Below, piece after piece: positions 46,448 to 57,026 of a stretch of DNA of 64,000 nucleotides. The translations under genes and the position numbers were made by a program. The stretch spans positions 6,002,788-6,066,787 of the forward strand of contig CM018690.1 of the NCBI GenBank assembly GCA_009363875.1, in the 5' to 3' direction. The notes under the pieces were generated by a model. The model did not search any database. It saw only the letters and a list, made by a program, of their open reading frames with translations, and was not told the origin of the DNA. The DNA comes from Mikania micrantha. Lineage: Eukaryota > Streptophyta > Magnoliopsida > Asterales > Asteraceae. How positions within the stretch are numbered: position 1 is the first letter of the stretch; every line of letters starts with the position of its first letter.

Positions 46448-48150
46448 TGTTGAAATTAATCATGAATATTTATAAGAAAAGAAATTGACGACTAAAAGTT
46501 TGGTGTTTTACGTGTTTACAAGTTTATCAAAGTTGGTATCCTAGATAGTAGGCATTTAAGTTAAGGTATGAGTCTTCAATTATTTGTTTAAATGGATAAG
46601 TTTGAGCTATACTTCGAAAGAAAAATAAAGCCTGAATTACCAAGTAGAGTTTCAGATAAGTTCAAAGTTTTGATCATCTTATAGGTGTTTAAATCAATTT
46701 ATTAGAGTCTATTTAAAGGGTCTGATGTATATGTATTATCAATAATAAAGCTTCTAGTTTATTTAAATTTCTTATCTTCTATTTTTCTATGCAAGTCTTT
46801 TTTTTAAAGTATATTCTGGAATCATTAGTTTGCTGATCAAGATGGACCAAGCCATCAATTGGTATCAGAGCTGGTTAGGCTCTTGATTTGGGTTTGAAAG
46901 GAAGCATCAGTAACAGATCAAGACCAATAGTAATGATGCTTTAATCAAGTAGCAGGTCGTTTGCTTTTTCGATAAGCAATCTGATGAAATAAGTAAGGAA
47001 GCAAGTAGAGTTCAGTTTTTGAATCCATGTGAGTTAGCAAGACAAGTTTTAGCAAGTGCAATAATGATGGAGCAAATTCTAACTGCGTTTGGTTTTGTGG
47101 AAGGGTTAAGTACAATAATAACATAAATAGATGAAAAAAAGTCACAATAACAGTTTTTAAAACATTGTCGAAACGTTTCTTAATGCAAATGGCATTATAC
47201 CTGAACGCGAAAAAAAGTATGGGATTCAATAAAAGATTGGTATTTAGGAGCATGTCTGGTTCAAAAGACACATATACACAAATTAAGGAGCAAGCTAGAA
47301 GCTTTAAAGATGAAGGAGAATGAAATAGTGGATGAGAGCACACAAGTTTAGCATTGTAAGGTCCAAGTTTATAAGCTTTGATTCACGTCTTAAAAAAAAT
47401 GTAAATGTGAGAAAGTTGTTAAACTCAGTTTTCAAGAAGTTTCATCATAGGTTTTATTGAGATGACTTTTGAAGAAGCTATGGAAAGAATAAAGACTTTC
47501 GAAGCACGTCTCAAAAGTCATGATAAATTGGATGGAAATGATAATACAAACTTCTACTTTTAAGTGATTCAAAAATATAGAATTAAGAAAAAAGATGAGG
47601 TTAAAGTAGTAAATGTTGTAGTAGGGGTCTAAGGAAGAAGTTTTGGTTGTGTAAGCAAATGAGGTCAACAAACTAGAGACAAAGCGAGTTTAATGTTATG
47701 AATGTAGTGAACTTGGTCACTTTGCTTATGAGTGCTTCAAATGAAAGGATAAAAACACTTAGTCACTTTGCATATGAGTGCATCAAGTGGAAGGATAAAA
47801 AGAATGAGACGAAATGAAGTAGATCATCATGCTCAATATGGTAATGATGATAATATGATGATCTTATGAAGGGTGAATGTGAACATTTAATGTTTTAAGG
47901 GAGTGATCGTTGAAATTAATCAAGAATGTTCATAACATAAATTGGCGGCTAAAAGTTTGGGTGATTTACATGCTTACAAGTTTATGAAAGTTGCTTATTT
48001 CTTAAAAAGCAGCCGTTTAAGTTAAAATATAAGTCTTTATCTATTTGTTTTAATTAATAAGTTTGATTTATAGTTGAAACTAAGTTAAGAGTTTAAATTT
48101 GTCTTATTAGGGTTCAGATAGGTTCAATTGTCTAAGGTTTGTTTGAACTA
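46448..48150 (+). mobile_element. Degenerate, internally deleted Ty1/copia element (gag only)
   Basis: 5' LTR 46448-46857 starts TGTTGAAATTAATC. It is followed after two bases by the primer site TGGTATCAGAGC (46860-46871). A decayed gag follows: 'SGSKDTYTQIKEQARSFKDEG'-like frame (about 47255-47320), 'FEEAMERIKTFEARLKSHD' (47466-47525), and a CCHC knuckle C-YECSELGHFAYEC (about 47697-47738) with a partial duplicate right after it. A polypurine tract 'ttttaagggagtga' (47893-47906) precedes a second, truncated LTR copy (47907 to about 48150) recognisable by 'gttgaaattaatcaagaatg'. All pol is missing and gag is riddled with stops. Confidence 0.8.
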
Positions 48151-48169
48151 TATTTTAAGTGTTCAAGAA

Positions 48170-49945
48170 CTAAGTGAGGAAGAAGGTCAATTTCCCAATC
48201 TCGTGTGAGAGGTAACCAAGGAGGAGCATCAGAAGAACCCTAACCGCGAAATGGCTTCAGCATGCAGACATGAAAAACCGGGTGAATACGTGCTTTGGCA
48301 GGGAGAATTAACTCATAAGCCACGGGACCCACATGACGCTTAACAACATAAGGACCAAAAAAATCAGGAAGCCAACTTTTCATATCTGCGTTTTGTTAAA
48401 TTTTTTTGGCGATAGGGTTGAATTTTAAGAAAAACTCAATCACCCTCATTGAAAGAAATATCACGTTGTTTGCAGTTAGTTTGTGCTAGCATTCGATCAT
48501 GAGCTTTCTATATATTAGCACGTAGTATTTTAAGCATATCGTCACGTGCAATGTTTTGAAAACCGGACCGGCCGGTCGGACCTATCGAACTCGCAACCGG
48601 TGGTTGAACCGGTTTTTTTAATTTTTTTTATTATATATATATATATATATTTATAAAATAATCCGGTTCTTAAATCAGGTCCGACCGGTCGGACCTATGA
48701 CCAGTAAAAAGACCTGTTCGATGTCCGGTCCAGTTCTGAAAACATTGGTCCCGTGTCAAGAGTTGGTCCTCTAATTCAGCATTCATTGTTTCACCTTGCA
48801 CATAGGGAACCAAAGGGGGAGGGTCCCGCCATATACCGCCTTAAAAGGAGAGCAACCGGTAGCAATATGATAACCTGTGTTATAAGAATATTCTGCCCAC
48901 GAAAGGAAGGACACTTGGAAGATTGCTCACTGGCAAGACATTGCAAATAGGTTTCCAAACAACGTTTAAGCACCTCAGTTGATGGTAACTAGTACTTAGC
49001 TGTAACTTGGTTCGACATAGTCGGAACAATTCTTGCCAAAAGTTTCTAAGAAATACAGTGTCACGGTCTGAGATTATAGAGCAAGGAAAACCATGCAATC
49101 GCTCAATTTCGGTGCAAAAAGGCGTGGCAACTGACTTAGCCGTGAAAGGATGTGAGAGTGGAACAAAACGGTTGTATTTAGTAAGATGGTCAACCACAAC
49201 TATGATAGTATCATAACGGCTTGACTTTGGTAACCCAGTAATAAAATTCATTGAAAGATCTTCCCAAATTTAGTCCGGAATGGGGAGAAGTTGTAGTAGA
49301 CCCGCTAGTGAGAGAGTTTAACAAACGAGACACTGTTAAACATAAATCCAAACATCATGTTTCATATTAGGCTAAAAGTAACAATCGTGCAAATGTTTAA
49401 GTGTCTTAAGAAAACCACCATGATGTCCCGCTGGGTTGCATGAGATTCAAGTAGTAAACATGGCCACATTTGGAAGCTTTCAGGGATGACAAGGCGACCC
49501 TTAAAAGTAAATGTTGGCAAGCTATAGAAAAACCGGATTTGGATTGAGGATCTTGAGCCAATTGCTGCATGATGTCACGGGTATAAGCATTTTGCTGTAA
49601 ACCGGCTTGGAGATCTACCAAAACTGAATAATGTGGAATCATCAAAGTTAGAAAATCCGCATTTCCTTGAGAGTGCATCCACACCTCGATTTTCTTTGCC
49701 TACTTAATGGACAATAGTGAATTGGTAGGGCATGAGTTTGAGCAGGAGACGTTCGTACTGTAATTCTTTATTCCAATAAGAACTTGATAGTATTATGATC
49801 GGTTTTAATAAAAAATGGTAACCAAATAATTAATGGTTCCAGTTTTGCACAGCAAGGACTAAGGCAAACAACTCTCGATTATAGGCAGATTTCAAACGAT
49901 TAGAAGGTGAAAACCCTTTATTGAAATAAGCAACAGGATGATCAT
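48170..49945 (-). pseudogene. Ty3/gypsy element D: RNase H and integrase remnants
   Basis: Reading on the minus strand from 49945: RNase H ('NKGFSPSNRLKSAYNRELFALVLA', in part, about 49930-49860), linker ('AYTRDIMQQLAQDPQSKSG', about 49590), the integrase zinc region, then the integrase core 'MNFITGLPKSSRYDTIIVVV' and 'CSIISDRDTVFLRNFWQELF' (49251-49020). An integrase C-terminal piece with '[16 protein letters not shown]' and '[10 protein letters not shown]' lies at about 48370-48250. Many stops and frameshifts are present. Interrupted by a MITE at 48551-48745; on the right it ends at a copia LTR. Confidence 0.8.
48551..48745. mobile_element. 195-bp MITE in element D
   Basis: Ends ATGTTTTGAAAACCGGACCGG-like and its inverted partner (ATGTTTTCAGAACTGGACCGG-like) enclose 'ccggtcggacct' repeats and a (TA)n tract. 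It interrupts the integrase of element D. I could not identify a target duplication. Confidence 0.65.
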
Positions 49946-50194
49946 TGTTGGGTAATCACACACACACTAACACACACGAAAGCAGTAAACGACACAAGGA
50001 TTTAAAGTGGTTCGGTCGATGTGACCTACGTCCACTGTGCTGCAACTAGGATTCGTATTATTAGGTGCTCAAGAGATTACAAGTACAATGAGACATTTAA
50101 ATAGAGATTACATTTAGGTATTCTAACTTAACCTACAAGCTAAGCCCAACCCATGTGCGGCCCATTAAGGCTTTAGAAGCCTCCACACTCAACA
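49946..50194 (-). repeat. Ty1/copia element E 3' LTR (249 bp)
   Basis: On the minus strand it begins TGTTGAGTGTGGAGG and ends TTACCCAACA (TG...CA). It is preceded by the purine tract 'aagtgggagatt'. The adjoining ATCAT (49941-49945) should be the target duplication; its partner lies outside the window. The LTR lies in old element D. Confidence 0.85.
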
Positions 50195-50384
50195 ATCTCC
50201 CACTTGGAGGCTTTAACAAACTTCAAACTGCGCTCCGTCTTCATTCTGTACTTCTGTAATCTTCTTTTCCACTAGTTGCTGCGGCCTTCCTCATCAAGTA
50301 ACCTGAAGGCCAGTTGAAGCTACACAAAGCTTCAACTTCTCTAAGGTAACCACCTTAGTCAACATATCAGCAGGATTCTCAGTT
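50195..50384 (-). pseudogene. Ty1/copia element E: C-terminal end of pol, beyond the MULE
   Basis: The minus strand reads 'IRGTENPADMLTKVVTLEKL' and 'ASTGLQVT' then stop, the standard C-terminus of copia RNase H. The upstream part of the same gene lies at 61530-64000, so the MULE at 50394-61529 split it. Together with the LTR next door it completes the 3' end of element E. Confidence 0.88.
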
Positions 50385-50393
50385 CCTCGAATT

Positions 50394-50491
50394 TTTTGGA
50401 GAATTAGTGTACTTTTCAAGTTTTAAATGGAAAATGGTTTGGTCAATGTGTGATTTTGGTTTTTGGGTGGTTCGCACGTGATACCAGCGGA
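50394..50491 (+). repeat. MULE left terminal inverted repeat
   Basis: 98 bp, matching the reverse complement of 61431-61528 with about three mismatches. Its inner end is a 21-bp TTCGC-N11-GCGGA palindrome (50471-50491). Confidence 0.92.
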
Positions 50492-50511
50492 GTCAAGAAT
50501 TCTACCTATGA

Positions 50512-50683
50512 TCCGCCCGTGGTACCAGCGGATTCAAACATGACAGCAAAAGGACAAACAAGTTTTAACGTGGTTGGATGGCGTTAAAACGGAACCCTAG
50601 TCCGCATGTACCACCAGCGGACCCTAGGGTCTCCGCATGTACCACCAGCGGACCCTAGGGTATCCGCATACACCACCAGCGGA
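50512..50683. repeat. MULE left subterminal array of 21-bp palindromes
   Basis: TCCGC-N11-GCGGA at 50512-50532, 50601-50621, 50632-50652 and 50663-50683. The last three repeat every 31 bp, separated by 'ccctagggt'-type spacers. These are candidate transposase-binding sites. Confidence 0.85.
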
Positions 50684-51024
50684 TTGGGATTTGTCTTCAT
50701 CTGTTCACATGCTCGCACAGGCTTTATTTTGTTGTTTTCGTGTATACTGCATGATTTGATGCATGCATGTTAGCATGCAAAAACTTAAAACTTTCGCAGG
50801 GACTGAATGCATGCAGTGCATGCAATGCTATTTTTTTTTTAAAAAAATTTTGAACGACCCTTCATGTGCATGGATCACAAATATGTTGTCTATTTATAAT
50901 GAAAATAGCCCATGAAAAATTCACACAACTCAAAAACTCACACAACCCTTCTTCTTTTTCTATTCCAACCCTTCTTCTTTTTCTATTCCAACCAATCTTT
51001 GTTTGTAATATTTAACTTATCAAC

Positions 51025-53178
51025 ATGATTCTAAGAGTTAATCCAGGGCCCCTTGTAAATGATGTTTAGTTTCTAAAAGACGGGCATCGTGCTGCTTATT
51101 TGTTTAATTCAAATGATTATGCAGACAAAGAGCCGTTAAACGTTAGACGTGGTGATCAGAAATTATGGCAATATATTAAAAACCATCCTATTCATCCTAT
51201 GGTTAAAAGTATACTAAACGATACTGGTTTTGGTGGCATTATCGACTGCGGTTATCGTAAGGTTGATCATGCTTTGATAACTGCTCTGGTTGAAAGATGG
51301 AGGCCAGAGACACATACATTTCACCTTACTGTTGGTGAAGCAACGGTTACGTTACAAGACGTAAACGTACTTGGTTTACTGATAGAAGGTGAAACAGTAT
51401 CCGGAATAGATTTCTCGTTCAAAGTAAACGAGCTAATCGAAAGGTGTGAACTTATGTTGGGTTTCACACCTTCAAACACTGATATAGTTGGTGGAAGGAT
51501 TAAGTTAGTATGCCTTCTAAACCAACTAGAAAATGGGGAAGTGCTGTACTTGCATGCCTGTACAGAAATTTGTGTAAGGCAACACATCCCGACGCTGTAG
51601 AAATTACCGGACCTGTATATTTATTACAGTTATGGGCATTGGAGAGGGTTGTAAATATTGCCCCGACTATACACTCGTTGTATACGTATGATCAACCAAT
51701 AGGTTATCGGTACGTATTTCAAGTCAACTATATTCTTTTATAAACGAAATTGTCCGTTTAATTTAAGTTTTTTTATAGGTGGTTCAAGAATTTAAGCTAT
51801 CGAGACAGTCCGTCTCATGTCTTGAAAGCTTACCGATCTCAACTACAATCGTTAAGAGATGAGCAGGTTATTTAAAAAAAATTCTTTTTAATTTATTAAC
51901 ACATTTTTAGTCTTAACCCATCAATTTTTTTTTGTCGTAGTTTGCATGGACCCCCTACGATAGCATAATGGAGAGACTACCTTTCATCTGTCGTAACGGT
52001 GAAGCTAGTTGGACGTGTGAATGCTTTCTCATTCTTTGGGAAGTTGTTGAGCCTCATCACTCTTCTAGAGTTATGAGACAGTTTGGTTTGTTGCAAAACA
52101 TTCCAAACCCAATTCCTCTAACAATGGACCAACACCACACGATTCATAATTTGAATCGTGGTGGTAAATTAAATAAGGATTGGTTAAGGCATCATCAGCA
52201 ATACGTGTCTTCTTGGAACCAGCGTTTAACTAACACGATTGACGGACAAAATGTTCCGACACCAACTGTTAGTGATGACTACATGAGATGGTATAGGTAT
52301 CGTATCGTCCTCTATATAACCAATCCTGGATCAGAAGAGGTCAACCCGCGGGGATTTCAAAATGACGGTGGTGCATATCAACTAATGGTATATTTATAAA
52401 ATATGAGGAGAATATTTTATTTATTTATTTAAAAGATATTTAATTTATATTTTTTTTATTATAGATGGATGGCATGGTTCAAACATACCAAAGTACAAGA
52501 CAATTTATTGGTGACAATCCTGAAACGCAAAATCAATTTCAACGTATACAGGATACAGTTTCACAAGTGATGGGACTTGCACACGAGGGTCATCGTTTGG
52601 AATTGCCAACACACTTGACAACCCAATCTGTTAACTCTATGGGCAATGAGAATGTATCCCAAGTTGTTCGTAGACGTGGTAGGAGACGTAATACACGTGG
52701 TGCCGGCCGAAACAACGAAGATACGGCCGATGAAGCAGGACCGTCTGGCTTTCACAATTTCGAAGCAGGCACATCTCGCTTTCAAAATTTTGAAGTAGGT
52801 GGAACCTCAAACTTTCAAGATGAACCAAATGTGTTTGTAGGGCCTGAATCACCTTATATACCTACATTCAACAGCCCTAATTCACATGTTGGTTCATATA
52901 GTGAGTTTGGTGTGACACCTCAACACCACATGGATTATACCGTCACTCCAAATGTGGTTCCTACGTATGGACAACAGTCTTCGTTTGATTATTTTGCTGA
53001 AGATCTGTCTATGTATGAACAACCACGATACTCGGACGTGTCACCAATACCATTGAATCTGAGTCTGGGTATGATGCCAAGCCAAGAAGATGTAAACGAA
53101 AACAATCAACGCCGCAGAAGGCAAACAAGACCACCACCTTGCGGTACAGGACACCGGCTTAGCCGTCATGATCATTAG
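51025..53178 (+). pseudogene. Plant mobile domain (PMD/MAIN-like) gene of the MULE, damaged
   Basis: Four-exon model: 51025-51709, 51779-51866, 51941-52387 and 52465-53178, with GT..AG borders. The product resembles PMD proteins (MAIN/MAIL family, also labelled 'serine/threonine-protein phosphatase 7 long form homolog'). Key matches: 'HPMVKSILNDTGFGGI', 'DHALITALVERWRPETHTFH', 'GEATVTLQDVNVLGL', 'GPVYLLQLWALERV', 'SPSHVLKAYRSQL' and 'WTPYDSIMERLP'. The C-terminal exon is low-complexity, with 'RRRGRRRNTRGAG'. Damage: an in-frame TAG at 51067-51069 (codon 15) and a frameshift near 51535. The next Met at 51100 would allow a shortened start. Host PMD proteins act in transposon silencing and genome stability; the role of transposon-borne copies is unclear. 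Confidence 0.85.
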
Positions 53179-53376
53179 GAATTTTTGTGTTGTATTTGTA
53201 ATCTATGATGACTTGTAATATATTTGTAATATATTTTCTGTGTTTGACTAAAATATTAGAAAATAAAAAAAAAACCCATAAATTTTCATTATAAATTAAA
53301 ATTAAACAAAATGATAACATAAATAACCAAATCAATTTTACAAAGAAATAATAAACGTAAATCTTGCATCAGTGAT

Positions 53377-56322
53377 TCACATATGGGCAATTGGTCCTAC
53401 GATGTCCTAGTTCCTTACATATACCACATTTATAATTTCTAGGTTCATCGGCATAATGGACTCCATCTCATTTCGGATTCTTCTCGCACGTCTCCTTCCC
53501 CGTAGTGTTGTAACTTTTGACGGGTCTCCTTGTATTCTCCAACCGGCATCGGACCAAAGAGACTTGTGGCGTAGTGGGTAATAATGACACCATACTGTTG
53601 TCGATACGTAGACGTGTGGAATCGAACGTCAACAATTTCATGAGGCAACCCATCTCTGTGTCGACAAACAGCTATAGCATGCGAGCATGGAAATCTTTCG
53701 GTTTGCCATTTCCTACACGTGCTTTTTTTCCTGAAGTATTCAACCGTGTAATCGTTACCACCGTCATCGTTGGTTTCCATTTTTGACGTGACCCTATAGC
53801 GTGCTTCAAGGTGATCATACAAGAAAACTTTGTGATCTTGTGCACGCCTGTCAAAGTTATTAAAAACACGCCACATACGAGGTGGTAAGGCAGTGTTGCA
53901 ATTGTTAGCAATCTCAGCATGCTTTACATATTGAGAAACATCTTTCTGAAATGTAAAGTCAATGCATGCTTTGATTGGCAACAAACGAGCATCACGCAAA
54001 ACGTTATTCATGCTTTCAGAAATGTTTGTTGTTAATGTACCCCAACGACGACGTCCGGAATCAAACAGAAGTGTCCACTGCCGTTTTTCAATATTTAACA
54101 AATATTGCCATGCCTCTTCATTAATGCTCCTCAACTCCCTTACAGCTGATATATACTTCTTTTTCTGGGTTGTGCTCCCAATCGCCCAACATAGTTTCTT
54201 TATGCTGGCGCTCTTAAACCGGTTCATCAAGTTGCTTCTAACATGACGTAGACAAAAACGATGATATGCATTTGGTTCCTTCCAATCATCCATATTTGTT
54301 ATGCCTGGCAAAATGGGCGGGTTGGGTAACGGGTCAGAACGGGTTCGGGTCAGGATGGGTGCTGGTCAGAACGAGTTTTAAGCAAAATAAGTTCGGGTCT
54401 AAATGGATTGTTCTTAAAAAACATCAATTTAGTTTAACTTAATATGTATTATAAGCAAACAAATAGTCCATTTGGATAATTTTTAGTGATTTTATCATCA
54501 AATATGTTATTAATCATTCTTAAATGTAGGAATCCATTGCATTTACATACTTTTTTGGTTACCCGTCTTGACCCGCATTGTGTTTAAGTGCTACCCATCC
54601 CAACTCATTCAATATTATAATATTACCCATTTCAACCCATTATACTAGAATAGTTTACCCAAACCAACCCATTTCTTTTAACATTGGTAAAAATTGCCAC
54701 CTCTAATATTTGTCATTGCATGTATGATTCCTTTGTGTCGGTCGGATAAAACACACAAAGGTCCCATTCTGTCATCAGCAACATGATCGCGAAACTGCTT
54801 CAAAAACCAAGACCAACTCTCAATAGTCTCTTCATCTACAATCGCGTATGCAACTGGAAGTATGTAGTTGTTTGCGTTCTTTGAAACAACAATCAACAAT
54901 TTACTCTGATACGGCCCTTTCAGGTGAGTTCTGTCGATGGATATAACTAGCTGACAAAGATGGAATGCATCGATGGACGGCTTGAATGCCCAAAACACAT
55001 ATTTAAAAGTAGCACAATGGGATGTTCCGTGAGGATGATGAAACCATTGTACTACTGTCCCATGGTTTCTGTTTTGCAACTCTCTCATATAAGAAGGTAA
55101 CTCCATAAAGTTAGTATCCCAGCTACCATGAATATTCTCTATTGTTTTTCTACGACCAAGCCACGCCTTCGAGTAAGAAACATCAACGTGTAACGCATCC
55201 TTTAGATACGCACGAATTTGTTTTACCGGAAGACTGATATCAGATTGAAAGTCTAGAAATATGAGCCGCGACATCTTTTGATTTAAGACAACGATTGTTG
55301 TTGCGCACCACTGTTCCATAACAGTTGTGTGTGTCAACCCATTTGGTTAGTTGCCACATGTGTTGGTTCTTTTTTTGACATGCACTTGCAACCCAACGAC
55401 ATGGTGTGGTGTTTGGAAGTGGGTCACTGTATTTTTTACTTCTTGTGTAGCATTTGGCCCGCCACACGTTTGGTCTGCTTTCAGAAACAATAATTTCTCT
55501 ATTGCAAGCAACGTTCCATTGACGAACAGCGCATACCACCTCATCCTTTGTTTTGAAAAACATACCAACACGGATTAGATTGGCATTAGGGTTCCATATA
55601 TCCATGACGTCTTCGTCATCAAAATCAGGAAGTTGACAATCTCTTAACTCCGCAACTTCGTCATAATCTTCAGATGGACCATTACAAAATCCTTGGTAAA
55701 CACCGGTATGATACTGTTCAGATGATTGAGGGAGTAAGAACTCATCATCAGATTCACTATCAGAAGGAGGGACTTCACTATCTTCTGTTTCACCATCTTC
55801 TTGTGCATCTTCAAGGTCTTCATCTGCATCTTCAAGGTCTTCATCTGCATCTTCTTGCTCTTCATCAGCAGGTTGCTGGTAAAGAAGTTGATTATCAACA
55901 TGTGTTGGTGAACCCATTTCACCTACATAAGATTGAGACGCTGAAAAACCACGTAGTAGATCCATCATACTAGTTTGCTGAAAAATAATTTTGGGTTCCC
56001 AAGTGACAAAAATATCACCAATAAAATTAATTTGGTGTGCAGCTAGATAATACAACATATTAACACCTTCGTCTCCAAACAAATTTGATGTTAAAGGAAC
56101 ACCTTGGAATGTGTAATACAAAACCAAATTCACATTCACGGTAGCTCTATCAATTTGCACGTGACTACAGACTATGTCTAACAATTCATTGTAAGACATT
56201 GAATCATTACGCACAATAAAAGAAGATGTTAAGGTATTCTCATCAATGGAGATAACACCACCGATATTAGAAACCTTACCCCCCCAATAAAGCTTAACAA
56301 TAAACGGACGATAAGATGACAT
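53377..56322 (-). pseudogene. MuDR-type (MULE) transposase gene, split by a hAT insertion
   Basis: Minus strand from ATG at 56322. Order: a PB1-like N-terminal region and an acidic DADEDLED repeat stretch (about 55875-55790); the MuDR DNA-binding domain ('FKTKDEVVCAVRQWNV', 'CRWVASACQKK'; 55565-55360); then the MULE catalytic domain, first Asp in 'VISIDRTHLKGPYQSKLLIV' (about 54945) and second in 'CVLSDRHKGI' (about 54740). After the 406-bp insertion come 'YHRFCLRHVRSNLMNRF', a SWIM finger (C-x-W-x..FPCSHAIAVC, about 53710-53660), and a CCHC knuckle C-GICKELGHRRTNC (about 53427-53380). A frameshift lies near 55250 and another before the knuckle. This is the transposase that would act on the TIRs; this copy is not functional as it stands. 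Confidence 0.9.
54300..54705. mobile_element. 406-bp hAT-like insertion in the MULE transposase, TSD ATATTTGT
   Basis: Ends TATGCCTGGCAA and, inverted, TAGAGGTGGCAA, flanked by ATATTTGT at 54292-54299 and 54706-54713. The interior is the familiar 'cgggtcagaacgggttcgggt' low-complexity type with AT-rich filler. The MULE frame on the two sides would be continuous without the element and one TSD copy. Confidence 0.88.
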
Positions 56323-56389
56323 ATTTTGTAATTAAGAGCAAATGAAGAAGAAAACTATAGTTTGAAGAGTGAATGTGAAATTTGATTCA

Positions 56390-56860
56390 AGTGGTAAACA
56401 ATATATAGACATGAACTCATACCTACCAAGATATATATGAACTCATACCTACCAAGATAGATATGAACTCATACCTACCATCAATTCAGTATTCAAAATA
56501 AAAAACGTGCTAAACACCAACAACACTTGAACTCTACCTAACACTTACCACTTGAACTCATACCTACCAAGATAGACATGAACTCATACCTACCACCAAT
56601 TCAGTATTCAAAATAAAAAACGTGCTAAACACCAACAACACTTGAACTCTACCTAACACTTACCACTTGAACTCATACCTACCAAGATAGACATGAACTC
56701 ATACCTACCACCAATTCAGTATTCAAAATAGAAAACGTGCTAAACACCAACAACACTTGAACTCTACCTAACACTTACCACTTGAACTCATACCTACCAA
56801 GATAGACATGAACTCATACCTACCACCATATCAGTATTCAAAATAAAAAACGTGCTAAAC
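56390..56860. repeat. 115-bp tandem repeat in the divergent transposase/Ulp1 intergenic region
   Basis: The word 'attcagtattcaaaata' recurs at 56484, 56599, 56714 and (variant) 56829, exactly 115 bp apart. Each unit also has 'cttgaactctacctaacac' and 'aactcatacctacca'. It fills most of the space between the minus-strand transposase start and the plus-strand Ulp1-like start, a probable promoter region for both. Confidence 0.9.
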
Positions 56861-57026
56861 AATCATACCTACCACCATAGACAAGAACTCATACCTACCA
56901 CCATAGACAAACTCACACCATCACATATATAAATAAGTGACGCCATCCTAACAATCAATCACCACTTCTTAACAAGCAATCACCACTTCTTAACAAGCAA
57001 CATTCCTATATTTCTTTTAAGAAAAA

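Noticed and set aside
46945..47343. 132-residue minus-strand ORF
   Set aside because: Antisense to decayed copia gag; hydrophobic only because of A-rich sense sequence.
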